Assembly (NCBI GenBank): GCA_902765225.1
Contig: CACWYV010000006.1
Coordinates: forward strand, 1-64,000
Reading direction: 5' to 3'
Length of the DNA: 64,000 nt
From: Candidatus Avelusimicrobium intestinale
GTDB lineage: Bacteria > Elusimicrobiota > Elusimicrobia > Elusimicrobiales > Elusimicrobiaceae
How positions within the stretch are numbered: the stretch's first letter is position 1; each line of letters begins with the position of its first letter. The notes below the pieces were generated by a model. It saw only the letters and a program-made list of their open reading frames with translations, did not search any database and had not been told where the DNA came from. The position numbers and the translations under genes were made by a program. Positions 1 through 9,004 of this stretch are shown one piece after another.

Positions 1-117
1 GGCCTTGTGCACCGCCATTTTGTACTGCGGCACGGCAATGGATGCCAATATGCCGATAATCAACACCACAACCAATAGTTCTATTAGCGTGAACCCGCGC
101 ATAAATGTGTGTTTCAT
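1..117 (-). CDS. Type IV pilin / pseudopilin, N-terminal part (runs off the window)
   Basis: Only the first 39 codons are inside the window. They read [15 protein letters not shown], then [21 protein letters not shown]. This is a class III signal: a short basic leader, Gly at -1, Phe at +1, Glu at +5, then one long hydrophobic helix. Prepilin peptidase is expected to cut after the Gly, and the mature protein to be an inner-membrane-anchored pilin or minor pseudopilin. The head domain, and so the exact role, cannot be seen. The ATG at 117 has GGAGAG about 4 nt upstream and a good promoter further up. Confidence 0.85.
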   Translation of the reverse strand, partial: MKHTFMRGFTLIELLVVVLIIGILASIAVPQYKMAVHKA

Positions 118-161
118 AAACTCTCCAACCGGATGAAAAATGACCGATTTTTTTCTTACTC

Positions 162-189
162 ATAGTATAACATAAAAAAGGAGCGTCAA
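162..189 (-). promoter_or_regulatory. Sigma-70-type promoter of the pilin gene
   Basis: Read on the minus strand, TTGACG (184-189) and TACTAT (162-167) are separated by 16 bases. They lie about 45 bases upstream of the pilin ATG. No other element is apparent between 118 and 308. Confidence 0.5.
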
Positions 190-308
190 AGTTGTAAAAA
201 ATGAAACAGATGCCGGGAAAATCTTGTGTCAAAAGCCGAAATATAGCCGAAAATTTCTTACTAATTAACAAGAGGGCCGGCCTCTAACAGCCCATGCCCC
301 CTTTAGGT

Positions 309-1379
309 TTATTTAAAAGACATCCGGCTTTTCAGAAACGGAAACATCCTGCCTAAAACATTTTGCTTCCATACATTGGGATAGAATTCCTCCGAAAGCC
401 GGTACAGGTCCAGATGGGTAAAGTTGAAATTCCTTTCCAAACTGTCCCGACTTTCCTTGAGAGCCATTTGATCATATAAATCTTTGAGGGCGGCTTGTTT
501 GAAGTGGATTTTGGGACAAGCCTTAATTGTCAAAATAGCCAAGTAAAACGGAATGTATTGACTTTCCAAACAAGAAAAATACTCCCGGGTTTGAGGCATA
601 AATTCCAAAAATTGCTTAATATCTTTCATTTTTTTAAATTGTTCATACAGAACAAAACTTTCGTTTAGGATAGCGAAAGAAGTTTTTAGTGAACCGGCAC
701 TAAGATTGGTATGATTGGAAAAATATCTCATTTTGGTAAGTTTTTCATCTAAAATATATACTTCGTGCTTAGTAAGTATATCGGCCCATAAAGTCATATC
801 TTGGATATATTTGAGGCGCACATCGTAATAATTGGATTCCTTGAGCACTTCCCGTCTGATTAACGCGGAAGAGCAACAAAACGAATGATCCGCCCGTTGC
901 CAAATATCCCGCAACCACAAAGGGGCCGTTCGGTTAGACAGTGTATTAAATTGCCGATGGTAGTGATTTTTGGGATTATGTATCAATTGCCCCCTATCTC
1001 CCATGGGCTGAACCCGGGTAAAAACGGCTCCGGCTTGCGGATGGGAATTGAGGTATTCTACTTGTTTTTGCAGTTTATCCTTTTCCCAAACATCATCCGA
1101 GCAAAGCAAGGCCACATACTCCCCGGTAGATTTTTCCATTAGGTACCTGCCGGCCCAAGTAGATTGTTTGTTGGGGAATACGGATTCCACATGGATTCGG
1201 CTGTCTTTATAGCTTTCTATCACCCGCAAAGAATTGTCTGTAGAACCATTATTTAAAACAAAAATTTCCACGTCTTGAAAAGTTTGATCCAGGACGGATT
1301 GCAGCGCTTGTCCGATGTATTTTTCGTGATTATAACAAGCAATGTTTACACTGACTTTGGGCGGCATTGTTTTCTCCAT
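309..1379 (-). CDS. Family 2 glycosyltransferase
   Basis: A 356-residue GT-A glycosyltransferase predicted to move a sugar from a nucleotide donor to a surface-glycan acceptor on the cytoplasmic face. Seen: the N-terminal nucleotide-binding start (VSVNIACYNHEKYIGQALQS), NNGSTDNS, and a DxD-like CSDD near residue 95. The rest is all-purpose C-terminal sequence without a known extra domain. I chose ATG 1379 (MEKTMPPK); ATG 1367 is equally possible. The frame can be extended to 1400, but this only deepens the overlap with the flippase gene upstream, which ends at 1346. The substrate cannot be inferred. Confidence 0.82.
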   Translation of the reverse strand: MEKTMPPKVSVNIACYNHEKYIGQALQSVLDQTFQDVEIFVLNNGSTDNSLRVIESYKDSRIHVESVFPNKQSTWAGRYLMEKSTGEYVALLCSDDVWEKDKLQKQVEYLNSHPQAGAVFTRVQPMGDRGQLIHNPKNHYHRQFNTLSNRTAPLWLRDIWQRADHSFCCSSALIRREVLKESNYYDVRLKYIQDMTLWADILTKHEVYILDEKLTKMRYFSNHTNLSAGSLKTSFAILNESFVLYEQFKKMKDIKQFLEFMPQTREYFSCLESQYIPFYLAILTIKACPKIHFKQAALKDLYDQMALKESRDSLERNFNFTHLDLYRLSEEFYPNVWKQNVLGRMFPFLKSRMSFK

Positions 1380-2632
1380 CTTACATAGAAAAACAGACAA
1401 ATTAGGAAATACGCTCCTTGCGCCAAGAAAAGCGCCCAGGCAATATAATAAATATTTTTATAGCAAAAATATAACGTACCCCACAAGGTAAGTACAAAAA
1501 ACAGATTAGCGGCAATAATAGAGCGGCTGTTCTTGGCGGAAAGGTTTACCGCATAGTAGGGATGGGATACCAAGGAAAGCACAAACCAGGGGATTAAATA
1601 CAAAAATAAGGTTTTGAACAGGGACACATCAACAGCCAGATTCATATGCATAAAAACAATTTTCAGTCCCAGCGGAATCGCCGCGTACAAGCACAAGGAA
1701 ATAATTGCAAAACATACCGGTACATATAGAAGGTATTTCTTGATAAGAGGAGTTATACGGGACAAATTATTTTGGGCGATATGAGCCGAAACCTCGGCAA
1801 GAAACAACCGGATTGAATAGTCGGTGGTAACCGTATGGGTGGCTTCAAGGGCATTTCGGGAATAATAAAAACAAGAAATGATACCGTTAGGAAAATGGAC
1901 CAAAAAGTTATTTAAAATAATCGGCATAAAACAGTTGGTCATAGCAATGCCCGAATGGGTGGAAAAGCTGTTTTTTATAAAGGGTATAAGAGAAGACGAG
2001 GGCCAAGAAAACCGAAACGGAATGGTTCGCACCGCTACGGTGCCCAATCCCAACACTACAGCAAACACAACCGATACCGTATAAGATTCTGCCAATAAAA
2101 TAATATTTGCTTGGTGCGTAAGTAGCATATAGCCCAACGAAAGCACCGGTAGTAAGACCATAATAATTTGGCATACATAGAGCATAAAGAATTGTTTCTC
2201 CGCCATAAAAATACGTTCCAACAACGCCAACAACGGAAGAAACAAAATACAAAAAACCATAATGCGCATTAACCGGGTAAGCAACACGAACCGTTCCACA
2301 TCTATGCTTAGGGTATGCAAATGCAGCAACGATTGAAGAAAAATGTAAGACAGCCCAAAAAGCCCTATGCCTAACAGAGCCGTAAAGACAATGGATTGAT
2401 TATAAAAATCATGAGCGGAAGCCGTTGACTTGGCTTTCAAATCGTTATAAAATTGCATGAATTGCCCAATGAAAAGAAGCGGTATAAAATTAAATGTATA
2501 AATGATGGAATAGGCCAATAAGTATAAGTCCGACTCTTGCGAGAAATTAAATACCCGCAACATGAGCACCATGTTTAGGACAGACAACAAAACTTTTACC
2601 AGATTAACAATGTTGTATTTGATATTAAACAT
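1346..2632 (-). CDS. Polytopic flippase of the MurJ/Wzx (MOP) superfamily
   Basis: A 428-residue integral membrane protein with about 12 hydrophobic segments. The N-terminal pattern (FNFSQESDLYLLAYSI) resembles the start of MurJ/MviN-like exporters. Family knowledge: such proteins flip undecaprenyl-linked precursors across the inner membrane. Between a glycosyltransferase and a radical SAM gene, an O-unit or surface-glycan flippase is more likely than the essential lipid II flippase, but this is inference. It starts 5 bases after the stop of the radical SAM frame and has no clear ribosome-binding site, so translation is probably coupled. Confidence 0.68.
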   Translation of the reverse strand: MFNIKYNIVNLVKVLLSVLNMVLMLRVFNFSQESDLYLLAYSIIYTFNFIPLLFIGQFMQFYNDLKAKSTASAHDFYNQSIVFTALLGIGLFGLSYIFLQSLLHLHTLSIDVERFVLLTRLMRIMVFCILFLPLLALLERIFMAEKQFFMLYVCQIIMVLLPVLSLGYMLLTHQANIILLAESYTVSVVFAVVLGLGTVAVRTIPFRFSWPSSSLIPFIKNSFSTHSGIAMTNCFMPIILNNFLVHFPNGIISCFYYSRNALEATHTVTTDYSIRLFLAEVSAHIAQNNLSRITPLIKKYLLYVPVCFAIISLCLYAAIPLGLKIVFMHMNLAVDVSLFKTLFLYLIPWFVLSLVSHPYYAVNLSAKNSRSIIAANLFFVLTLWGTLYFCYKNIYYIAWALFLAQGAYFLICLFFYVRWRKQCRPKSV

Positions 2633-2636
2633 TTTT

Positions 2637-3841
2637 CTAGTAAATACCCCGGGCTATCAGGAAATTGCGCGCCCAAACCCTTAACTTATTAAGAAGAGGA
2701 GTATCGGGAAGTTTGGAATTTATTTTTCTCAAGAAATTAGCTAAAACGGGCGTAGTCGGTTTGAAAGATTTTAACCGCATTTCTTCTTTTAAGGGACCAG
2801 CCGCTTTGAGTTTATCAATTTCTTGTTGTAAATCTCTATGGTATTTAGCGAATTTTAAATCCCCCATAACTACGGTATAATCCAACACAATATCGCCCAT
2901 ATATTTTTCCAGTAGGTACCATAACTGGGCAATAAAGGCAACCGTCTCCGGCGGAATTTGCTTATCCCCGTACGGAAAATCCGGTGAAATCAGAACCTTG
3001 TTAGGGCGCAAGGCCAGCATGGCAAGCACAAAACTCCACATATCGTCATCCGTTCGGTTGTGCTCGGTTACCACATATTTTAGCCAAAGGCCTTTGGTAC
3101 CGGAATTACGGTACCGAATCAGATTATCAATAACTTGGTCAAATAAATCGGCACCTCTTAATTTAGCATAGGTGGATTTTAAACCCGTATCCAAAGAAGT
3201 AGTCAAAATAAATTTATTTTTTTGAGCCCTTCGTAAATGAGCGGAGAAAAAATAGAAGCGTTAGAGTATATAACGACGGTACCCAAATCATGTTTCAATA
3301 TGTAGGAAAGAATTTCGTCTAAATTTTTCAAAATAGCCGGTTCCCCGCCGGAAAAATCAATCCAATTGTGTTTTTTAAGTTTACCTTTTTTACGAAACAT
3401 TTCCCATATTTGCAAAATATCATACTGCGGAGGTCGGAAATCATTTTGTTGGGCGTAACAACAGTATAAACACCGTTCGTTGCAGGCCGTATAGTTTTGG
3501 ATATTAAATCCCCCGGGCAAATATTCCCCGCCCAGGGTGTCAAAGGAAACATCTTTAAATTTTTTAGTGATGACGTTGCAACAACCTTTACACGCGCCTA
3601 AATCTACTTCTTTTTTACCATTAAGCCCTAAAAAAAGTTCTTTGCGACGCCGGACAATAAGTTCATGGGTACATTGTCCATTCTTAATTTCTTCGGTAGA
3701 AACAATTACGGGAGAGGCTAGGGAGCCATGCACACAACACAACAGACCTTGCGTCTGGAAACATAACCCTTTTTCCAAGTACTTACACGTTTTTACAATG
3801 TCATTGGGTTGAAAGTTGTAAGATTTTATATCGGAGGACAT
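2637..3841 (-). pseudogene. Radical SAM protein split by a -1 frameshift in an A7 run
   Basis: Two adjoining frames form one protein of about 401 residues. The first (ATG 3841, MSSDIKSYNF, stop near 3203) has a Cys-rich head, then the radical SAM cluster motif CNERCLYCC (CxxxCxxC) and DFSGGEPAI. The second runs on from FILTTSLDTG to 2637. The break is at 3217-3223, seven As on the coding strand; one extra A restores LKKNKFILTTSLDTG. The protein would bind a 4Fe-4S cluster and SAM. Its substrate is unknown; the neighbours suggest glycan or lipid modification. It may be a true pseudogene, slippage-dependent expression, or a sequencing indel. Confidence 0.75.
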
Positions 3842-3873
3842 AATTTTCCCCCAAATCTTGCTATCGCAAAATA

Positions 3874-3951
3874 TGGGGTGGATGACGAGATTTGAACCCG
3901 CGACCTCCGGTTCCACAGACCGGCGCTCTAACCAGCTGAGCTACATCCACC
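3874..3951 (-). tRNA. tRNA-His (GTG)
   Basis: The cloverleaf closes with acceptor GTGGATG/CATCCAC. The anticodon stem is CCGGT/ACCGG around loop CTGTGGA, giving anticodon GTG. The extra G-1 (3951) facing discriminator C73 is the histidine identity pair. CCA is encoded (3874-3876). It lies 32 bases upstream of the radical SAM gene, on the same strand. Confidence 0.95.
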
Positions 3952-4021
3952 ATCAATCAGCACTATATTCTATCAAAAATTGATACCGCGCGCAAATGCA
4001 AAAACGCTACTTCCCCCCCGC

Positions 4022-5041
4022 TCAGTGCGGTAAACGACCGGCTAAAATTTCCGCAACGGGCCGGGTATGTTTGATTTTGCTTAACACAATTTTAAGAGAA
4101 GCCGTAATCGGTACCGATAGAAACGCTCCCGGCACTCCCCAAACCAACGTCCAAAAGATTAGGGAACCTACCACCGCCGCAGGGTGCAAATCCATGCCCT
4201 CTCCCAAAAAGCGCGGTTCCACCAAATTGCCGATGATAAATTCCGTAGCTCCCAGTAACCCCAATACCACAAAAAACTGCGGTCCGAAACCGTACTGTAA
4301 AAACAATACAGGCGCAGGCAACAGGACGGAAACGATAGAACCCACACTGGGGATAAAATTCAACAAAAACGCAAACAGCGCAAACAAAACAGCCAGTTTA
4401 ACTTGGAAACCCAGTAAAATACCGGCTACAATTAATCCCGTAATTAACGAGGCCATCAACTTAACCGACAAATAAACAGATACATTGGCTAACATTTCTT
4501 TGATGGCCGGATTGGTAATGGGCCGCTGCTGTTTACTGCCAATCAAAAAGAACGTCATAAACAGCACAATCAGGGTGATATTAGACACAATAGAAAATAG
4601 CTTGCCGCCAAAATTTCGCAACCAATTAAAAACGGGCAATTCGCGGATGTAACTTTCAATAGCGGCTTGGTCCAAACTCACCCCGTGTTGCTGGAGTTTA
4701 GCAATCAAATCACCCGCCGTAGCCAATAAATTTTGGCGGTATACTTCGGCCCCTTTTAAAAACTCACCGACGGAAGTGATGGTAAATAAAATCACCGCTG
4801 TAAAAAAAGCTCCCCCAAGCAAAATGGCTACCGCTAACGCCAACCATTTGGGAAAATGAAACCGTTGTTGCAAATGCAACGTTGTTTGGGCCAAAATAGT
4901 ATATAAAAAAATGGAAATAATCAACGGGATGAGCAGAGCTTGGGTATAAACCAAAAAAGCAGTTACCACGCCCGCAGCAACAATCGTCAAACAAATGGCC
5001 GTTGTTTTTAGATAGTAATAGGTTGATTTATCCGTTAACAT
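4022..5041 (-). CDS. AI-2E family (PF01594-type) membrane permease
   Basis: A 339-residue polytopic protein with the family layout: an N-terminal pair of helices, a soluble amphipathic stretch (EVYRQNLLATAGDLIAKLQQ), then the helix cluster containing FIPSVGSIVSVLLPAPVLFL and a C-terminal NLVEPRFLGEGMDLHPAAVV segment. Family members include TqsA-like exporters and Na+/H+ antiporters, so the substrate is open. The ATG at 5041 overlaps the preceding gene by 14 bases; a start at 5074 would only lengthen the overlap. It is the last gene of a four-gene operon. Confidence 0.85.
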   Translation of the reverse strand: MLTDKSTYYYLKTTAICLTIVAAGVVTAFLVYTQALLIPLIISIFLYTILAQTTLHLQQRFHFPKWLALAVAILLGGAFFTAVILFTITSVGEFLKGAEVYRQNLLATAGDLIAKLQQHGVSLDQAAIESYIRELPVFNWLRNFGGKLFSIVSNITLIVLFMTFFLIGSKQQRPITNPAIKEMLANVSVYLSVKLMASLITGLIVAGILLGFQVKLAVLFALFAFLLNFIPSVGSIVSVLLPAPVLFLQYGFGPQFFVVLGLLGATEFIIGNLVEPRFLGEGMDLHPAAVVGSLIFWTLVWGVPGAFLSVPITASLKIVLSKIKHTRPVAEILAGRLPH

Positions 5042-5552
5042 GCGTGCCTCTCTTATTTTCAGTATGTTTTGCAATTTCTCTGGCTACAAATAAAATTTTA
5101 CCCGTTAAAGTAACCAAATCACCCTGACAAGCAGTCAGCAACCATACGTTCAATTTTTCCGTTGTAAACCGTTTGTAGGTGCGGATAAAAACATCATACG
5201 TCGTGGTAAACTCATCACACGCGCGCGACAAAGTTTTCGCCCGACTGTTAATTCCTTTGGCGGGCAGCACCAACTCGGCAGTCCAATCCGCCGCCGTACA
5301 AGAACGCACTTGCGCCCGGATTTCCTGCCAAATAGTTTCGTGGTGATCCAACTCTTTGCGCAGGGCCACGCAGGAACTGTTAAAATCCTCGGAAAATGAA
5401 CCGTCCCGCACGGGAATGTTTTTATGCATTTGTTGCAAGATCTGCTCCAAGCGGCGGTTATATTCCCGCAATTCTTGCGTAGCCTGGCTTGTGACCTCAC
5501 GCAAGGCATCACACTGACCGGATATCATTTGTAATAAGTGTTCTGTATTCAT
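5028..5552 (-). CDS. Coiled-coil protein of unknown function
   Basis: 174 residues, no signal peptide or membrane segment. It is mostly predicted helix with heptad-like Leu/Ile spacing in the first 60 residues (LREVTSQATQELREYNRRLE). I recognise no family. It starts 5 bases after the histidine kinase stop and overlaps the permease start, so it is translated with both. A kinase-associated adaptor or phosphotransfer helper is conceivable from position, but nothing in the sequence proves it. Confidence 0.6.
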   Translation of the reverse strand: MNTEHLLQMISGQCDALREVTSQATQELREYNRRLEQILQQMHKNIPVRDGSFSEDFNSSCVALRKELDHHETIWQEIRAQVRSCTAADWTAELVLPAKGINSRAKTLSRACDEFTTTYDVFIRTYKRFTTEKLNVWLLTACQGDLVTLTGKILFVAREIAKHTENKRGTHVNG

Positions 5553-5557
5553 AGGAT

Positions 5558-6307
5558 TTAGCAGTTGGGCAAATTAATCGTGAAGATAGACCCAAGCCCT
5601 CTATCGGATACCACGCTGATAGACCCCCCGTGCAATTTAAGAATTTGTTGCACCATGGCCAACCCAAGTCCCCAGCCGGCTACCTGACCCGTCAAATCGT
5701 CATCTACTTGGTAAAACGGCTCAAAAATCCGGCTCACATCCTGCGGGCGGATGCCCACGCCATAATCCCGCACGGACAACGAAATACAATCGCCGTGATT
5801 GAGCCCCTGCACCTTAATGACTTTCTCGGTTTTATTATTAAATTTCATGGCATTGGCAAGCAATTCGTCCACACACAAACGCATCATTTCCACGTCAGCT
5901 GTCAGCACCAACTGTTCCGGACAATCGGTTTCCACAAACGTACCGCGGCGAATAGTTGTTTCTTCGCCGACGGGTTTATCTCCCCGGAGCGTTTCTTCTT
6001 GTGCCAACATCCGCGCGGCACAGTCCTTGATAAACGGTTTGAGGGTGATGAGTTTCTTCTCCAAACTTTCCGTCTTGGCTGCCATTACCTTATTAAATGC
6101 GGCTAATTTATCTACCAGTTGCGACAACTGTGTTCCCTGCAGGTTAATCTCATCCAACGCTTTAGCGGCAAAAGGCGATAAGGCAGTTTTGTTTTGGGTG
6201 AGGATAGCTTCACAATATCCGTTGATGATAGACAAAGGCGTACGCAATTTATGCGCAATCATTGTCAAAGCAGGCATATTTAGACCTAACTCAGTTGGTT
6301 GTTCCAT
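5558..6307 (-). CDS. Cytoplasmic sensor histidine kinase without a sensor domain
   Basis: A 249-residue HisKA plus HATPase_c protein. Seen: H-box AHKLRTPLSIINGY with the phospho-accepting His near residue 19, N-box DELLANAMKFNN, G1 DYGVGI, F-box FEPFYQVDDD and G2 GWGLGLAM. The His is followed by Lys where Glu is usual. There is no membrane segment and no PAS, GAF or HAMP region, so input must come from a partner. No response regulator is encoded in the window. GGGAG precedes the ATG. It lies 12 bases behind the outer-membrane barrel gene. Confidence 0.9.
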   Translation of the reverse strand: MEQPTELGLNMPALTMIAHKLRTPLSIINGYCEAILTQNKTALSPFAAKALDEINLQGTQLSQLVDKLAAFNKVMAAKTESLEKKLITLKPFIKDCAARMLAQEETLRGDKPVGEETTIRRGTFVETDCPEQLVLTADVEMMRLCVDELLANAMKFNNKTEKVIKVQGLNHGDCISLSVRDYGVGIRPQDVSRIFEPFYQVDDDLTGQVAGWGLGLAMVQQILKLHGGSISVVSDRGLGSIFTINLPNC

Positions 6308-6319
6308 AGCATTCTCCCT

Positions 6320-7195
6320 TTAAAATGAAGCCGTTAATTGGACATATACAATGTCACGTTTGTTACGGTTATGCACCGTACGCACGTGGTTATACGCTAT
6401 ATCCATTGCCATTCCCTTTCCCAACGGGAATGAATTACCGGCCATGACCGAATATTCATCTTCCACATTATAAAATTCCCCGTACCGATAGCCGACATAT
6501 AACGACGAACCGTTTTCCAACCACATCCGCGTTAACCGTGCCCCCACCGCATAGCGGGGTAATTGGTGGACGATATCCAACGTCTGCAAATTGGCTAAAG
6601 ATTGTTGGTCCAAAATACTGCGCACGCCCTTCACTCCGGAAATACCGTCAGGATATTGAAATACCGTACCGGCCAATTCCAACTGAAACGCATTGTACAT
6701 CGCGTGCGACATCCCCACCATGTACGCCGCCTGGGAATAATAGCGGTTTTCATCCGGACGCGCATCAAAGAAAACGGTTCCTTTTTGGCGGGCGGCTGCC
6801 GCGGTGATAAAAGCGTAAGTATAAACATCATTTACCGTATCGTCCAACAACGTCATGCGCAACTGGCCATGCACTCCGAAAGCAGAGGCATCTTGATAAG
6901 CAGCCTCGTGACTTTTGTTTTTAAAATAATAAAAAGGGCGCACGTTAATACGAACAATATCCAAATCCAACGTGACGGGTACTGCTACCGAATAGACCGG
7001 GTCTTTAAACACATGTTCGTGCGAAGTCTGGGCCTGAAAACCCACCAAGGTGTTCAGGGTTAAGGCCATTGTAGCCCCAATCCGGGCTTGGTCAAAATGG
7101 GAGGCTCCGACATAAGAAGCCGCCACATCCACCGTACGGGCGCTTGCGTGGCACGCCAGTACCATAAACAAGAAAAGAGAGGTTATTTTTTTCAT
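6320..7195 (-). CDS. Outer-membrane beta-barrel protein
   Basis: 291 residues with a clear signal peptide (MKKITSLFLFMVLACHASA) and a mature part of alternating polar and hydrophobic strands. It ends in VQLTASF, the C-terminal aromatic strand recognised by the BAM machinery. Barrel identity is inferred from this pattern; I do not recognise the family. It is the first gene of the operon that continues with the histidine kinase, an odd pairing that could link envelope state to signalling. A -10-like TTAAAT lies 8 bases before the ATG, so the mRNA may have little or no leader. Confidence 0.65.
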   Translation of the reverse strand: MKKITSLFLFMVLACHASARTVDVAASYVGASHFDQARIGATMALTLNTLVGFQAQTSHEHVFKDPVYSVAVPVTLDLDIVRINVRPFYYFKNKSHEAAYQDASAFGVHGQLRMTLLDDTVNDVYTYAFITAAAARQKGTVFFDARPDENRYYSQAAYMVGMSHAMYNAFQLELAGTVFQYPDGISGVKGVRSILDQQSLANLQTLDIVHQLPRYAVGARLTRMWLENGSSLYVGYRYGEFYNVEDEYSVMAGNSFPLGKGMAMDIAYNHVRTVHNRNKRDIVYVQLTASF

Positions 7196-7258
7196 ATACT
7201 GTTATTTAACAAAATTTTATTGACCTTTGACTAATAACTTTTGCACAAAAGCGATATT

Positions 7259-7267
7259 TGCTAAAAT
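7259..7267 (+). promoter_or_regulatory. Extended -10 of a leaderless promoter
   Basis: TGCTAAAAT, with 7 bases between its end and the ATG at 7275, so transcription should start at or one base before the start codon. TTTTGC lies 17 bases upstream of the hexamer. The only purine run (AAGG) touches the ATG and cannot serve as a ribosome-binding site. Confidence 0.5.
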
Positions 7268-7274
7268 AATAAGG

Positions 7275-8486
7275 ATGAAAAAATTCTATTTCTTATGTAC
7301 CCTCATGACTTTTGCGCTACCGGTAATGGCAGCGCACTTGGTACGTGGACCGTATGTGGAAGACCCCACACAGTCTACGTCAATTTTACGCTGGCAGACC
7401 GATGAACCGACGGTTTCTTGGTTAGAGTACGGCCCGATTCCGCGCTGTAATCAAATCATGACGCTCTCTCCTCAAGGCACCCAGCACAAAGTGGCTTTGT
7501 ACGGGTTGGTACCCAATCAAGATTTTTGTTACCACGTTTATGTACACAATGCTGCGCAAGACGGCGTGCAGGAACCGGTGAAAGGGATTTTCCGCACGTT
7601 ATTTTCGGCCGAACGTAAAATCGTCAACTTTGTGGCCGTGGGAGACACAGGCGCCCCCGCACAAAATAGCGAAGAAGGCCTTCCCCTGGCTGACGACTCC
7701 GCCCAGGCACGCAGTGCCATTGCCCATCTATTGGCGGCCGAACGGGGGGACTTTCTCATCCACACCGGCAATTTGACCCACAGCGGGTTAGATCAAGATG
7801 CCGACGCGGAATTTTTTACCCCGTTTGCTCCGGTCTTACGCAAGATGCCGCTGTTTGTTGCCTTGGGACCCAACGAGTACGGCAAGGACCGCAACAGCCG
7901 CGCCAGCAAGCAGTTTTTAAAGGATAACTTCCGCGCGTTTCACGATATGTCTTGGAGTAACGCCACTCCGAAGTACTACTCGTTTGACACGGCCAATGCA
8001 CGGTTTATTTTCTTGGATACCAACGCGGCGGATGATGCCGTGTGGGCTCCGAATTTGGGAGAAAAATCTTCGCAAATTACGTGGCTCAAAAGCATGCTGT
8101 CCAGCGCCGGAGAAAAATGGAAAATTGTCGTTATGCATGCCCCGGCTTATTCTTCGGGAGCCAACGGGTCCAATGCGGTAGTGGCAGACAGTTTGATTAA
8201 AATTTTTGAAGACAATCAAGTCAACTTAGTGCTGCAAGGCGGCGATGCCGATTACGAACGGACCTTCCCCCTATACCAAGGGGAAACAAAAACCAAAGGT
8301 GTTACCTACGTGACGTTAGGTACGGCCGCCGTTCCTCCCACCAAGCGCGACAATCCGCACCCTTCTACTGCCCGGTTTGTATCGGCCAGGCACTACGCGG
8401 TTGTCAAAATAGTGGACCGCAAACTTTCGGCCAAAGTGTATAACGACCAAGGTAAACAATTGGATAGTTTTGACTTATATCTATAG
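7275..8486 (+). CDS. Exported purple-acid-phosphatase-like protein with degenerate metal site
   Basis: 403 residues. There is a signal peptide (MKKFYFLCTLMTFALPVMAA), then the PAP fibronectin-like domain (ILRWQTDEPTVSWLEYG), then a calcineurin-like phosphoesterase fold. Of the five metal-binding blocks, GDTG and VVMHAP are kept. Block II reads HTGNLTHSG (GDxxY expected), block III LGPNEYG (GNHE expected) and block V GGDADYERTFP (GHxHxYER expected). Several ligands are therefore lost, and a non-catalytic or altered periplasmic role is likely. The start at 7275 is fixed by the signal peptide and by the -10 box just upstream. Confidence 0.8.
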   Translation: MKKFYFLCTLMTFALPVMAAHLVRGPYVEDPTQSTSILRWQTDEPTVSWLEYGPIPRCNQIMTLSPQGTQHKVALYGLVPNQDFCYHVYVHNAAQDGVQEPVKGIFRTLFSAERKIVNFVAVGDTGAPAQNSEEGLPLADDSAQARSAIAHLLAAERGDFLIHTGNLTHSGLDQDADAEFFTPFAPVLRKMPLFVALGPNEYGKDRNSRASKQFLKDNFRAFHDMSWSNATPKYYSFDTANARFIFLDTNAADDAVWAPNLGEKSSQITWLKSMLSSAGEKWKIVVMHAPAYSSGANGSNAVVADSLIKIFEDNQVNLVLQGGDADYERTFPLYQGETKTKGVTYVTLGTAAVPPTKRDNPHPSTARFVSARHYAVVKIVDRKLSAKVYNDQGKQLDSFDLYL

Positions 8487-8506
8487 GATAATACTATTCA
8501 CATAAA

Positions 8507-8540
8507 AAATACGGGTGAAACAATGTTTCACCCGTATTTA
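8507..8540. terminator. Bidirectional terminator
   Basis: A 13-bp perfect stem (AATACGGGTGAAA, loop CAATG) between the phosphoesterase-like gene and the convergent tRNA-Leu transcript. A-rich and T-rich flanks suit termination on both strands. Confidence 0.8.
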
Positions 8541-8545
8541 ATTTC

Positions 8546-8627
8546 TGCGCAGAGAGGGACTCGAACCCTCAAGCCTTTCGGCATGCGCCCCTCAAACGCA
8601 CGCGTATACCAATTCCGCCACCTGCGC
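8546..8627 (-). tRNA. tRNA-Leu (GAG)
   Basis: A long-variable-arm tRNA. Acceptor is GCGCAGG against CTGCGC with a G-T pair. The anticodon stem TGCGT/GCGCA encloses loop TTGAGGG, giving anticodon GAG. The variable arm is CATGCCGAAAGGC-like and the T-arm carries GGTTCGAGTCC. CCA is not encoded. It follows secG on the same strand. Confidence 0.93.
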
Positions 8628-8713
8628 GCAAAATATAAACATTCAGCCGGCAACACCTACGCACTTATTCTACCAAAAAAACATACCGCCGGCAAACGAC
8701 TCCGCTACAAGGG

Positions 8714-9004
8714 TTATTTTCCGGCCGGAGCCGTAGGAGCCGGGAGGTTCACTTTGTCCATCACCGAAGAGGATGCCCGATGGTGATAGGTCATCGTCAT
8801 GATGATAGAAGTGGCCATTAAGACAGCGGCTAAAATGGCGGTAAATTTATTGACCGCATTAAATGCCGTCGGGCTGGCGAACAAATTATCCGCACCGGAC
8901 GCACCAAAAATTCCCGCCGCTGATCCTTTCCCGCTTTGCAACAAAACAAGCAAAATGAGTAGGAGGCAAACAATCAAATGGATAATCAGCGTTAATGTGT
9001 ACAT
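8714..9004 (-). CDS. secG: Preprotein translocase subunit SecG
   Basis: 96 residues with two membrane helices joined by the Gly/Ala-rich loop typical of SecG (LLQSGKGSAAGIFGASG). The second helix is followed by a short Pro/Ala tail. SecG stabilises and speeds SecYEG during SecA-driven export; yajC-secD-secF is 20 kb away. ATG 9004 and an in-frame TTG at 9010 are both possible, with AGGAG 5 bases before the TTG and 11 before the ATG. tRNA-Leu follows on the same strand. Confidence 0.93.
   Translation of the reverse strand: MYTLTLIIHLIVCLLLILLVLLQSGKGSAAGIFGASGADNLFASPTAFNAVNKFTAILAAVLMATSIIMTMTYHHRASSSVMDKVNLPAPTAPAGK

Noticed and set aside
2665-2880. Plus-strand frame inside the radical SAM gene
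   Set aside because: Shadow frame of the coding strand; no start signal and no family.
3842-3916. Upstream extension of the radical SAM frame
   Set aside because: It would run through tRNA-His; ATG 3841 is preferred.
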